Below, piece by piece: positions 1-7,340 of a stretch of DNA of 23,067 bases (positions are counted from its first letter, which is position 1; each line of letters opens with the position of its first letter). Location: contig JAZNNH010000035.1 in NCBI GenBank assembly GCA_045580105.1, positions 1 through 23,067 of the forward strand, in the 5' to 3' direction. The notes under the pieces were generated by a model. The model did not search any database, had not been told where the DNA came from, and was given only the letters and a program-made list of their open reading frames with translations. A program made the position numbers and the translations under genes. The DNA comes from RGIG5579 sp045580105. Its GTDB lineage: Bacteria > Bacillota > Clostridia > Oscillospirales > SIG627.

Positions 1-287
1 GTTAAAAACTCTTCCTTGGCAGGAATGTATTTGACAATGCTGGGAATGTAGTGATCGTAGGCACCGGCACCTCTGAGGACGGTGGAAAAAATGCGGTTTT
101 TGGCAGCCATGGCCGAAACGGCACGGTTGACTTCCATCTCGCTCATTCCCTCGGGAATGTTCAGAGCACCGTCTTCCAGAATCATGTCGGCGGGGACGTC
201 GCGATACAGGTCGCGATAGCTTTCCACACCTACGGTCTTCAACATTTCAAGCCGTTCTTCCTTGGTGGAAGGAATATAGCTTGCCAT
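1..287 (-). CDS. gcvPA: Glycine dehydrogenase (decarboxylating) subunit 1, N-terminal part
   Basis: This is the first 95 codons of the alpha subunit of the split P-protein. With its partner subunit, the P-protein decarboxylates glycine on pyridoxal phosphate and passes the aminomethyl group to lipoylated GcvH. The visible N-terminus begins MASYIPSTKEERLEML and carries the family-typical patterns ALNIPEGMSEMEV and FLRGAG-like VLRGAGAYDHYIPSIV. The start is ATG at 287, with a GGAGGC ribosome site 6 bases upstream. It lies 3 bases after the gcvH stop, so the two are probably translationally coupled. The gene runs off the left edge, and gcvPB would be expected next. The pyridoxal-binding lysine belongs to the other subunit and is not in view. 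Identification rests on this N-terminal similarity plus the gcvT-gcvH context. Confidence 0.93.
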   Translation of the reverse strand, partial: MASYIPSTKEERLEMLKTVGVESYRDLYRDVPADMILEDGALNIPEGMSEMEVNRAVSAMAAKNRIFSTVLRGAGAYDHYIPSIVKYIPAKEEFL

Positions 288-290
288 GAT

Positions 291-668
291 TTATGCCTCC
301 TTGGCGCAATGTGCCTCGTAGGCAGCGGCATCCATCAATTCTTCTTCAGCGGATACGTTTTCTACTTTCATGATCCAAGCACCGTAGGGATCTTCGTTCA
401 GAAGTTCGGGAGCATCGTTGAGGTTTTCGTTGATTTCGCAAACCACACCGGAAACGGGGCTGATCAGGTCGGAAACGGCCTTAACGGATTCGACGTCGCC
501 GAAGCTTTCGCCTACGGTAACCTTGTCACCGACTTCGGGAAGACCAACGAACACAACGTCGCCCAGAGCGTGCTGTGCAAAATCGGAAATACCGATGGTA
601 GCGATACCGTTTTCATATTTGACCCATTCGTGGGACTGAGCATACTTCATTTCTGCAGGATAATTCAT
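291..668 (-). CDS. gcvH: Glycine cleavage system H protein
   Basis: GcvH is a 125-residue lipoyl carrier that shuttles the aminomethyl intermediate from P-protein to T-protein and is reoxidised by dihydrolipoamide dehydrogenase. The lipoylation lysine is Lys63 in the motif ESVKAVSD, followed by the conserved SPVSGVVCEIN turn. The length matches the family (about 125-130). I chose ATG at 668 because GGAGGT stands 7 bases upstream and the product starts MNYPAEMKYAQSHEW, a normal GcvH N-terminus. An in-frame start at 683 would add five residues and include the ribosome site itself. The gene sits between gcvT (63-base gap) and gcvPA (3-base gap), in one operon under the upstream glycine riboswitch. 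Confidence 0.98.
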   Translation of the reverse strand: MNYPAEMKYAQSHEWVKYENGIATIGISDFAQHALGDVVFVGLPEVGDKVTVGESFGDVESVKAVSDLISPVSGVVCEINENLNDAPELLNEDPYGAWIMKVENVSAEEELMDAAAYEAHCAKEA

Positions 669-731
669 TTTTGTTACCTCCAAATAATTTAAAATTCAAT
701 GTATTTTTCCGCAAAGCGGGGAAACCCTGTT

Positions 732-1910
732 TTAGTCGACGATGGCTCTCGCGTAGGGGGGCTGAGACTGATCCATGTGCTTGGTGACAATCTTTGCCGC
801 CAGCTTCTTGCCGCGCACGTCGATCGAGATGGCATCTTCTGCGCCCACGCTTCTGTCAACGTAGGCAAGACCGATGGAACGCTTGCCGGTGGTTTCCAGA
901 ATGTTGCCGTTTTCGTCGAAATCATAGTAAGGCACCATCGTACCGGAGGTCACCCAGCCGATGTGCTTGTCGCCGAGGTACAGATCCATACCGGCACGCA
1001 TAACACCGCGATCCACCAGAGCGATGGAAACGATCTTTTTGTCCGTACCGTTTTCTTTCTGTGCCTGCAGGAGATCTTTTGCGATGAAATCGCCTTTTTC
1101 TTCTACAAAGGAAACTGCGAATTTTGCCAAAGAAACGGCAAAAATCGGCATTTCGGCACCGCTGGCATCCTGACCCATTTCGTGGCCGTACAAAGGAAGC
1201 CCTGCTTCCAAACGGAGGGTGTCGCGAGCGCCCAGACCGGTGGGTGCTGCGCCCAGTTCAACCAAGCGATCCCAGAGCCAGTTGACGTCTTTTGCGTCGA
1301 TGAACAGTTCCCAGCCGATGGGGTCACCGGTGTAACCGGTTTTGGATACGCGAACGGTGTGACCTTCCATATCCACTTCGTTCAGATCGTTTCTCTTCGG
1401 GCCGGTGATTTCGGCACCGCCGGTGAGAACCTTCAGAATCTTCTCGGCATCGGGGCCTTGAATAGAAATGGAAGAATAGGTGTCGGTGATGTTGGTGAGG
1501 GTGCAGTTGTAATCGGGCAGGAATTTTGCAAAGTATGCCAAGTCCTTATCCGTGTTGGAAGCGTTGACAACGAGCATGTAACGATCTTCTTCGAACATAT
1601 ACAGGTAAGCATCGTCGATCGCGCCGCCGGTTTCGGAGGGGATGATGCAGTACTGTGCTCTGCCGGGAGTGAGTGCCGCTACGTTGGAAGTGAGAACCTT
1701 CTGCAAAAAGGCCACGCGTTCGGGACCTTCAATGATCAATCGACCCATGTGGGATACGTCGAACAGACCGCAGCTTTTACGGTCAAAAAGATGCTCGGCG
1801 ACAATTCCGGCAGGATATTGAATGGGCATTTCCCAACCGCCGAAATCGACCATGGTAGCGCCTGCGGCAACGTGGGCGTCGTAAAGGGGGGTACGCTTGA
1901 GTTCGCTCAT
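732..1910 (-). CDS. gcvT: Aminomethyltransferase (glycine cleavage T protein)
   Basis: The T-protein transfers the methylene group from aminomethyl-lipoyl GcvH to tetrahydrofolate and releases ammonia. The product is 392 residues, slightly longer than the usual ~365. It has the family N-terminus TPLYDAHVAAGATMVDFGGW, the DVSHMGRL motif, SIQGPDAE, and the folate-site stretch TGYTGDPIGWELF followed by GLGARDTLRLEAGLPLYGHE. The start is ATG at 1910 with AAAGGAG 7 bases upstream. It is the first gene of the gcvT-gcvH-gcvPA operon. Its 5' leader holds a tandem glycine riboswitch and a terminator-like hairpin, so expression should rise with glycine. The identification is firm. The C-terminal extension ending PPYARAIVD was not assigned any function. 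Confidence 0.98.
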   Translation of the reverse strand: MSELKRTPLYDAHVAAGATMVDFGGWEMPIQYPAGIVAEHLFDRKSCGLFDVSHMGRLIIEGPERVAFLQKVLTSNVAALTPGRAQYCIIPSETGGAIDDAYLYMFEEDRYMLVVNASNTDKDLAYFAKFLPDYNCTLTNITDTYSSISIQGPDAEKILKVLTGGAEITGPKRNDLNEVDMEGHTVRVSKTGYTGDPIGWELFIDAKDVNWLWDRLVELGAAPTGLGARDTLRLEAGLPLYGHEMGQDASGAEMPIFAVSLAKFAVSFVEEKGDFIAKDLLQAQKENGTDKKIVSIALVDRGVMRAGMDLYLGDKHIGWVTSGTMVPYYDFDENGNILETTGKRSIGLAYVDRSVGAEDAISIDVRGKKLAAKIVTKHMDQSQPPYARAIVD

Positions 1911-1937
1911 AATAAAACTCCTTTGATTTTTTTGTGT

Positions 1938-1979
1938 AAAAACGAAACGGAGGCACAGCGTGCACGCACGCCATGCCTC
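1938..1979 (-). terminator. Riboswitch expression-platform terminator hairpin
   Basis: On the minus strand a 14-position stem (GAGGCA outer arm against TGCCTC, positions 1950-1979, with two wobble pairs) is followed by a T-rich run GTTTCGTTTTT at 1938-1948. It lies between the glycine aptamers and the gcvT ribosome site, where an intrinsic terminator controlled by the riboswitch would sit. Glycine binding is expected to prevent its formation, as in other Firmicute gcvT leaders. That coupling is inferred. Confidence 0.7.
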
Positions 1980-1983
1980 TGCT

Positions 1984-2127
1984 TAAATTACCTGAGAGAT
2001 TCCCTTTCGGTTGCTCCTTCGGTGTGGTTTTTCCACTCTACAGAGTATCGTCCTGACCCGGTCCTTTTGCCTGAGAGTTTTCGCGTTCCCCTTCGGCGTC
2101 GCCACACGGCGTTCTCTCCCGAGCCCA
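1984..2127 (-). promoter_or_regulatory. Tandem glycine riboswitch (two aptamers)
   Basis: Read on the minus strand, two copies of the glycine aptamer signature occur in a row. Aptamer 1 (about 2056-2127) contains GGGAGAGA, then GCCGAAGGGG and ACTCTCAGGCAAAAGGAC. Aptamer 2 (about 1984-2055) contains the TCTGTAGAG arm, then CACCGAAGGAGCAA and ATCTCTCAGG. This head-to-tail arrangement with a short linker is the classic Firmicute gcvT riboswitch. It senses the substrate of the operon it controls. Aptamer boundaries are approximate. Confidence 0.95.
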
Positions 2128-2158
2128 TCAGCCGATCTATTTCATTTTTACTAACAAA

Positions 2159-2187
2159 AGAGTACCACAGAAGAGCCCGATTGTCAA
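2159..2187 (-). promoter_or_regulatory. Promoter of the gcv operon
   Basis: TTGACA (2182-2187) is separated by 17 bases from a weaker -10 TACTCT (2159-2164), read on the minus strand. The predicted start lies about 25 bases before the first glycine aptamer, which fits a riboswitch leader. The -10 matches consensus poorly, so confidence is moderate. Confidence 0.65.
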
Positions 2188-2288
2188 GGTTCGAGTGGAT
2201 AGTTTTGGCAAAAGAAGAAAAACAAAACAAGTGCTTTTGGGCAGAATGCCGAATCCGCTGTTTTCGACCCCGCGCATGGCTCTGAGAT

Positions 2289-2316
2289 TTGACAATTTCG
2301 CCGGGAAAGATATAAT
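2289..2316 (+). promoter_or_regulatory. Promoter of the SGNH hydrolase gene
   Basis: TTGACA (2289-2294), a 16-base spacer and TATAAT (2311-2316) form a full-consensus sigma-A promoter. The predicted start lies roughly 25 bases before the ATG at 2348. It diverges from the gcv promoter. Confidence 0.85.
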
Positions 2317-2347
2317 AGAAAACAGAAGAAAGAAGGGAGAAAAACGG

Positions 2348-2944
2348 ATGCAAATTCTTTGTTTCGGCGATTCCAATACCTACGGCTTTGACCCTCGGAT
2401 CGGCTTGGGAGGAAGACTTCCGAGCGAGGCGAGATGGGTGGATATTTTGGCGCAAAATACCGGCTGGAAGATTCGAAACCGCGGCGAAAACGGACGGGAG
2501 ATTCCGACCCCTGCCGCCGCCTGCCCCGTGCAAAGAATGCTGCAGGCAAACCGCGCGACCGATCTTCTGATTGTGATGCTCGGCACGAACGATCTTTTGC
2601 ACGGTGCGAGCATTTTGGAAACCGCCGACCGGATGGAACGCTTTTTGCAAGAAATTCTCCCGTTTTGCAAGCAAATTCTCTTGATCGCACCGCCCCCGAT
2701 GAAAGAAGGCGAATGGGTGCATGGGAAAGAACTGATCACCCGCTCCGAACAGTTGGCAGAAACGTATCGTGCGCTGGCAAATCGATTGCAGATCGGCTTT
2801 TGCGACGCCGCCTTGTGGGAGCCGGCATATTTCTCGGACGGCGTGCATTTGAATGCCGACGGAAACCTTGCCTTTGCCAAGGGCTTGCAGGAATTTTTGC
2901 TCTCTGATCGCAGCCCGATCGCGCAGTGCGGTTTCGGGGAATGA
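2348..2944 (+). CDS. SGNH/GDSL-family hydrolase (lipase/acylhydrolase-like)
   Basis: This is a 198-residue, probably cytosolic SGNH hydrolase. The four signature blocks are visible: GDSNTYG with nucleophile Ser9, NRGENGRE (Gly of block II near 46), GTNDLLHG with Asn81, and SDGVHLNADG with Asp164 and His167. The family hydrolyses esters or thioesters; the substrate cannot be read from sequence. I chose ATG at 2348 because GGAG is 8 bases upstream and Block I falls at residues 6-12. A longer in-frame opening from 2195 would start before the promoter. No signal peptide is seen. It is a single-gene unit on the plus strand, convergent with the PAP2 gene, with an IS relic between them. Confidence 0.88.
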   Translation: MQILCFGDSNTYGFDPRIGLGGRLPSEARWVDILAQNTGWKIRNRGENGREIPTPAAACPVQRMLQANRATDLLIVMLGTNDLLHGASILETADRMERFLQEILPFCKQILLIAPPPMKEGEWVHGKELITRSEQLAETYRALANRLQIGFCDAALWEPAYFSDGVHLNADGNLAFAKGLQEFLLSDRSPIAQCGFGE

Positions 2945-2973
2945 AAAAATAAAAAAACAAAAAACCACCCGAA

Positions 2974-3434
2974 TGAAGTACATCCAAAAGTTTAGACAAA
3001 AAATAAATATTAAATCATCTGCGAATGGGCTCGGTATTGAACCGGGCTCATTCCTTTTAGTTTGAGAGAAATTCTCTCGTTGTTGTAGTAATGTATGTAC
3101 TCTTCTAACTTTTCAATGAATCCCCTAGGGGATTCAAATTTTTCGCCGTAGCACATCTCCACTTTTAGCCGTCCGAAAAAGTTTTCCATTATACCATTGT
3201 CCATACAGTTTCCTTTTCGGGACATGCTTTGTGTAATATTATACTCGGCGAGCAGCCGTTGGTACTCGGCGTGCCGGTACTGCCATCCTTGATCTGAATG
3301 AAACAAATCCATTATAACACCTGTTTTTTATAACACCTGTTTTGAATTCTGCCGAGTCCTTTCTGAAATTTTGTCCCTTTTTTGCCATAAAAATAGGCAC
3401 CTCCAAAAGTGTCTAACTTTTGGGGTGCATATCA
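2974..3434 (-). mobile_element. Internally deleted IS3-family element (461 bp relic)
   Basis: Two 25-bp terminal inverted repeats match at about 18 of 25 positions: 2974-2998 (TGAAGTACATCC...) and, on the opposite strand, 3434-3410 (TGATATGCACCCC...). Both start with TG and end TTAGACA, as in IS3/IS150-group ends. Between them only the start of orfA and the last ~100 codons of orfB remain, against roughly 1.2-1.5 kb for a complete member. No clear target-site duplication flanks it (GAA against AAA). The element can no longer make transposase, but its ends might still be mobilised in trans. Confidence 0.85.
3010..3388 (-). pseudogene. Broken IS3-family transposase (orfA start fused to orfB end)
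   Basis: The orfA start codon (ATG at 3388, GGAGGT 10 bases upstream) encodes MAKKGQNFRKDSAEFKTGVI and is then interrupted by deletion. From ATG at 3312 a 100-residue frame encodes the C-terminal part of the DDE integrase: HSDQGWQY, then SRKGNCMDNGIMENFFGRLK with the catalytic-type glutamate, then YIHYYNNERI and MSPVQYR. The first catalytic aspartate region and the helix-turn-helix are missing. A 16-bp tandem duplication (3312-3327 and 3328-3343) lies at the junction. It is non-functional as a transposase. Confidence 0.88.
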
Positions 3435-4000
3435 AAAGCGGTCTTTTTTGTTTTTCTTTGTGCGATTTTCCGCACAAGGCAATCGGCAAGGAGCGTGCCG
3501 AGCCAGCCGAGAAGTGTGCCGAGCAGTGCCCCTGCGAGCACGTCGCTCGGATAGTGCACCCGAAGACAGATGCGGGACGCGGCAATTAAAACTGCCAAGA
3601 GAATGGGAACGATCGCGCCCTTTTTCCTGTGCAAAAAAATGGCGGTCGCACCCTCGAACGAGGCGGTGGTGTGCCCCGAAGGAAAGGAAAAATCCTTTGT
3701 CATCTCAAGACCCAAGAGCCCGTGTGAAAGCGTCGGGTCAAGGTCGTACGGACGGGGTCTGGCAACCCAGTTTTTTAAGATGCCGTTGCAAAAAATCAGA
3801 CCCAAAATCAGAGAAATTGCCATAGAAAGCCCGATTTTTCGCGTTTTTTTGTAACACAGGAGGACAAGCGCCAGCACGATCCAAATCGCGCCCGATTCCC
3901 CGAAATAAGTGATCGCCGACCAAAAACCGTTCCAAACCGGAGTGGCAAAATCCTGAATGCGGTGCAACAGCTCCAGTTCCCACTGCACGAATTCTGACAT
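3413..4000 (-). CDS. PAP2-superfamily membrane phosphatase
   Basis: This 195-residue multi-pass membrane protein has the three PAP2 phosphatase signatures: KNWVARPRP (K76, R83, P84), FPSGH (107-110 with His110) and SRICLRVHYPSD (R143, H149, D153). Hydrophobic segments lie near 36-50, 57-73, 128-141 and 155-172. The family removes phosphate from lipid or isoprenoid pyrophosphates. An undecaprenyl-pyrophosphatase or phosphatidylglycerophosphatase-like role is possible but not decided by sequence. The start at 4000 has only a weak ribosome site and lies 12 bases after the VOC stop. Its last residues (about DMHPKS) and its stop codon lie inside the terminal repeat of the IS relic, so the native C-terminus has been altered. 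Confidence 0.9.
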   Translation of the reverse strand: MSEFVQWELELLHRIQDFATPVWNGFWSAITYFGESGAIWIVLALVLLCYKKTRKIGLSMAISLILGLIFCNGILKNWVARPRPYDLDPTLSHGLLGLEMTKDFSFPSGHTTASFEGATAIFLHRKKGAIVPILLAVLIAASRICLRVHYPSDVLAGALLGTLLGWLGTLLADCLVRKIAQRKTKKTAFDMHPKS

Positions 4001-4012
4001 TGGTGCTATTTT

Positions 4013-4402
4013 TCAGCAGATCTGAGAAAACTCAACCTGCTCGCCGGTGGGGCTCAAAATCTTAAAATAGCGGCAACCGTTGTCCCAAAACGTCGGGAGG
4101 GCTTCAATGCCGTCGGTGGTGATGGTATAGCCCTGCTCTACACAGAAGCGAAAGTCCGCTTCAATATCCTTCGAAACGTATGCAACGTGGTCGATTTTGC
4201 CGCGCGCGTCGGCTTTGATCGGCTCCTGATACATTTCATAAACAATTTCACCCACTTTGACAAAGTAAACGGGGTTGGGGTCACCCTCGCAGAAGAACGT
4301 TCCGATTACCGTACCGCCCAATACCGATACGTAGAAATCCTTTGCCGCTTCCACGTTGTCCACTGCCATTCCCAAGTGGTCGAGTTTTCTGTTTTTGATC
4401 AT
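4013..4402 (-). CDS. VOC-family (glyoxalase/dioxygenase-fold) protein
   Basis: This 129-residue protein has two beta-alpha-beta-beta-beta modules. The likely metal ligands sit at the expected places: His9 (LDHLGMAV), Glu56 (IVYEMY), His72 (IDHVAYV) and Glu124 (VEFSQ). The superfamily includes lactoylglutathione lyase, methylmalonyl-CoA epimerase and fosfomycin-type resistance enzymes. The short, single-domain form with an H/E/H/E set fits a lyase or epimerase, but no specific member can be assigned. The start is ATG at 4402 with GGAAGG about 10 bases upstream and a strong promoter just behind it. It probably forms a two-gene unit with the PAP2 gene. Confidence 0.85.
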   Translation of the reverse strand: MIKNRKLDHLGMAVDNVEAAKDFYVSVLGGTVIGTFFCEGDPNPVYFVKVGEIVYEMYQEPIKADARGKIDHVAYVSKDIEADFRFCVEQGYTITTDGIEALPTFWDNGCRYFKILSPTGEQVEFSQIC

Positions 4403-4429
4403 GTTCCAATACCTTCCTTTTTTTCTTTT

Positions 4430-4458
4430 TTTATAGCATGTTTCGTTTGTCTTGTCAA
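4430..4458 (-). promoter_or_regulatory. Promoter of the VOC-PAP2 unit
   Basis: TTGACA (4453-4458), a 17-base spacer and TATAAA (4430-4435) are read on the minus strand. The -35 lies 11 bases past the polA stop codon, and no terminator-like hairpin is visible between polA and this promoter. Confidence 0.85.
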
Positions 4459-4468
4459 CGAAAAGCGT

Positions 4469-7027
4469 TTATTTGCAATCAAACCAAGTAAAGCCGACGT
4501 TCGAAACGGCTTCGAGCGGCACGGAAAAGGAAACCGCACCTTCCATTTCCTCGGACAGCAGACGGGAAACGTATTCCACTTCCCGCTCCGGCACTTCCAA
4601 AATCAATTCGTCGTGCACCTGAAGCACCAAGCGGCTTTCCAAGCCCTCCTTCTCCAATCTTCGATCCACGCGCACCATCGCAAGCTTGATGATGTCGGCA
4701 GCCGTGCCTTGAATGGGGGTGTTCATCGCGACTCGTTCCCCAAAGGCAACCAAATTCTTTTTCGTGGCGGACAGCTCGGGGATAAAGCGCTTTCTGCCGA
4801 AGAGCGTGGTGACAAAGCCGTCTTGTTTCGCCTGCACCTTCGTTTCCTCAAGATAGCGCTTGATTCCGGGGAAGAGGGCGAAATACGCTTTGATATAATC
4901 CCTTGCCACGGCAATCGGAACGCCCAAATCTTGGCTGAGGGAATATTCCCCGATGCCATAAACGATGCCGAAGTTGACCGCCTTTGCGCTCTTTCGCATC
5001 GCAGGAGTCACGTCCCCCGGCGGAACGTTAAAAATTTCCGAGGCGGTTTTGGTGTGAATATCGCCGCCCTCTAAAAAGAACTTGAGAAGTGCCTCGTCCC
5101 TCGCCATGTGCGCCAAAAGCCGAAGCTCGATCTGCGAATAATCCGCATCGACCAAGTAGTAGCCCTCGCCGCGCGCGGTGAAAAAGCGGCGCATTTGACT
5201 GCCCAGCTCCGTTTTCACGGGGATGTTCTGCAAATTGGGCTCGGCGGAGGAAAGGCGGCCGGTGGCGGTCAGCGTTTGCTTGAAGACCGTGTGGATTCTG
5301 CCGTCTTCGCCGATCTGGGACAGAAGCCCCTCCACGTAGGTGCTGTGGAGCTTGGTGACCGTGCGGTACTGCAGAACCAAATCCACGATCGGGGAGTGAA
5401 ACCGCAGTTTCGAAAGGGTTTCCGCATCGGTCGCGTAGCCGGTTTTGGTCTTTTTTCCGGGCGGCAGACCCATTTTTTCGAACAGAATTTTTCCGAGCTG
5501 TTTGGGGGAGTTGATGGTGAAGCGCTCACCGGCAAGGTTAAAAATCTCCTCTTCCAACTGCGCGGCGGCATCTTTCAAGCCCGTTCCGTATTCCTCGATC
5601 CCCTCTCGGGATACCTGAAAGCCCGCTTCTTCCATTTTGGCAAGCACGCGGGAGAGCGGCTGCTCGATTTCGTCGTACAGCGCCTGCGCGCCGCTTTCCT
5701 TCAACGCCGCATGAACGGCGGGGAAAAGCTTTGCCATCCAAGCCAGCGCGGTGGACGGGCTCTTTTCAGCGTCGGGCGGTGCGTTTTCCTGCAAGAACGA
5801 CAGCGCCATGCGATTGAGCGTTAAATTGCTGTTGCGCGAATCGACCACGTACGCGCCGAGGCGCAGGTCAAAGGAAACGTCCCAATCGGCAAGGGAGCCG
5901 AAACGGCGGGAAAGGGTGTGGTAATACTCTTTGGAGTCCAAAACAATCGGTTTTTCTTTGTGCAAAAGTGCCTCCACGTCCCCCGTCAGGCGAACTGCCT
6001 TACCGTCTTGAAAGATATAAAAATCCGTTTCGTCGTACCAAAGAAAAATTTCGCTCTGCGGCACACAAGAAGCGTCGAGGTCTTCGATCGGTTCCGCACT
6101 TTCCTGCGACAAGTCGAAAATCGAGCCCTGTCCGAGCATCTCCCCGCTTTCCGCTTTCACTTCTTCCCGATCGAGCCCGAAGCTGTGGAGCATTTTGGAA
6201 AACTCCAGTTCCGTTAACAGCGGGCGCAAAAGAAGAGCGTCGTAGCCCTCATACGGATACGGCTCGATCTCGGAAAGACCGTCAATTTCGCGGCAGATGC
6301 GCGCCAAATACCGGCTTTTATACGCGTCTTCCTTGCCCGCGCGCAGTTTTTCTTTGGCAGACGGGCCGACGGGCAGGTTTTCAAGGTCGGCGTAAACGCC
6401 GTCCAAATCCCCGCGTTCGGCAATGAGCTTGAGCGCGGTTTTTTCGCCGATGCCGCGCACGCCCGGAATGTTATCACTGGTATCTCCTGCCAGCGCCTTG
6501 ACGTCGATCATTTGCTCCGGACGCAGTCCGAATTTCTCGAAAATAACAGCAGGGGTGATTTCTTCGTCTTTGTTTGTTCCTGCCAAAATGAGGGTGGTTG
6601 AATCGGACACCAGCTGGTAGGAGTCGCGGTCGCCCGTGACCAGATACGCACGGTTGCCGCCTTCTTCCGCGGCGCGCGAGAGTGCCCCTAAAATATCGTC
6701 CGCTTCAAAGCCCTCTTTTTCCACAATGGCAATGCCAAGAGCGCTCGTGGCGCGCTTTAGATACGGAAGCTGCGCGCGCAGGTCATCAGGCATCGGCTTT
6801 CGCGTGGCTTTGTACCCTTCGTCAAATTGATGACGGAAGGTGGGGGCGTGCACGTCGAACGCCGCCACGGCAAAGTCGGGGCGAATATGCTCCAGATGCT
6901 TTTTTAAAATATTGATGTAGCCGAACACGGCGTTGGTCGGAAGTCCGGACTGCGTGGTGAGCGGACGAATACCGTAAAACGCGCGGTGAAACAAGCTCGA
7001 TGCGTCTAATATCAGTATCGTTTTCAT
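4469..7027 (-). CDS. polA: DNA polymerase I
   Basis: PolA is an 852-residue repair and Okazaki-fragment-processing polymerase. The N-terminal 5'-nuclease (1-290) keeps its acidic residues in LILDASS (D8), EADD (D110, D111), TGDRDS (D133, D135) and GDTSDN (D182, D185). The middle domain (about 325-410) lacks the proofreading DxE motif, so 3'-5' exonuclease is probably inactive, as in Bacillus. The polymerase domain has motif A DYSQIE (D629), the O-helix KAVNFGIVYG (K682, F686, Y690) and motif C HDE (D806). I chose ATG at 7027 because the product starts MKTILILDASSLFHRAFYG, the family N-terminus. An upstream ATG at 7111 overlaps the promoter -35 region and precedes the predicted transcript start. 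No clear ribosome site is next to 7027; AAAGGAG lies about 45 bases upstream. Confidence 0.97.
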   Translation of the reverse strand: MKTILILDASSLFHRAFYGIRPLTTQSGLPTNAVFGYINILKKHLEHIRPDFAVAAFDVHAPTFRHQFDEGYKATRKPMPDDLRAQLPYLKRATSALGIAIVEKEGFEADDILGALSRAAEEGGNRAYLVTGDRDSYQLVSDSTTLILAGTNKDEEITPAVIFEKFGLRPEQMIDVKALAGDTSDNIPGVRGIGEKTALKLIAERGDLDGVYADLENLPVGPSAKEKLRAGKEDAYKSRYLARICREIDGLSEIEPYPYEGYDALLLRPLLTELEFSKMLHSFGLDREEVKAESGEMLGQGSIFDLSQESAEPIEDLDASCVPQSEIFLWYDETDFYIFQDGKAVRLTGDVEALLHKEKPIVLDSKEYYHTLSRRFGSLADWDVSFDLRLGAYVVDSRNSNLTLNRMALSFLQENAPPDAEKSPSTALAWMAKLFPAVHAALKESGAQALYDEIEQPLSRVLAKMEEAGFQVSREGIEEYGTGLKDAAAQLEEEIFNLAGERFTINSPKQLGKILFEKMGLPPGKKTKTGYATDAETLSKLRFHSPIVDLVLQYRTVTKLHSTYVEGLLSQIGEDGRIHTVFKQTLTATGRLSSAEPNLQNIPVKTELGSQMRRFFTARGEGYYLVDADYSQIELRLLAHMARDEALLKFFLEGGDIHTKTASEIFNVPPGDVTPAMRKSAKAVNFGIVYGIGEYSLSQDLGVPIAVARDYIKAYFALFPGIKRYLEETKVQAKQDGFVTTLFGRKRFIPELSATKKNLVAFGERVAMNTPIQGTAADIIKLAMVRVDRRLEKEGLESRLVLQVHDELILEVPEREVEYVSRLLSEEMEGAVSFSVPLEAVSNVGFTWFDCK

Positions 7028-7090
7028 TGGTACAAAGCGGCTTTTTCGTTCCAAAAACGTCGCCGTTTTTCTCCTTTTCAAACTAAGAAT

Positions 7091-7119
7091 ATGATACCAT
7101 TCCCCCACCAAAAAGTCAA
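7091..7119 (-). promoter_or_regulatory. Promoter of polA
   Basis: TTGACT (7114-7119), a 17-base spacer and TATCAT (7091-7096) are read on the minus strand. The predicted start near 7084 gives a leader of about 57 bases. That leader contains AAAGGAG and a small hairpin AAAAACG-GCGA-CGTTTTT. Confidence 0.75.
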
Positions 7120-7172
7120 TCTTACTTTCTTTATAAAGAAAGCAACCAAAGAAACTTTCCTAATAAAAACAA

Positions 7173-7198
7173 AAAAGGACTAATTTCTTAGTCCTTTT
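7173..7198 (-). terminator. Intrinsic terminator downstream of murI
   Basis: An 11-bp stem AAAAGGACTAA/TTAGTCCTTTT with a TTTC loop is flanked by A-rich and T-rich runs, so it could work in both directions. On the minus strand it is the first conventional terminator after murI. The stretch 7028-7340 otherwise holds the polA promoter and leader and the hairpin repeats. 7199-7268 contains only degenerate copies of the repeat linker (GTTTTCTTTGGCT). Confidence 0.75.
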
Positions 7199-7268
7199 AT
7201 AATATACCCATTACAAAGTTTTCTTTGGCTTTGTTGTGGAGGCGCACTCCCATTCGAGTTTTCTTTGG

Positions 7269-7340
7269 CTTACCTTTCTTTTTTAAAAGAAAGGTAAGAG
7301 TTTTTCTTTGCCTACTTTCTTTTTTCAAAAAGAAAGTAGG
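7269..7340 (-). repeat. Hairpin repeat array abutting the murI stop
   Basis: Two palindromes occur here: 7311-7340 (outer arms CCTACTTTC/GAAAGTAGG) and 7269-7298 (CTTACCTTTC/GAAAGGTAAG). They are separated by an A-rich linker CAAAGAAAAACT, read on the minus strand. The first palindrome begins at the base after the murI stop codon. They belong to the same family as the arrays at 13566-13680 and 19851-19968. No T-run follows the stems, so these are not standard terminators. A related degenerate copy lies near 7120-7160. Confidence 0.85.

Noticed and set aside
699..2285. A 528-codon plus-strand reading frame opposite gcvT
   Set aside because: It is the antisense shadow of gcvT and the riboswitch. 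It crosses the gcv leader, has no ribosome site and shows no recognisable domain.
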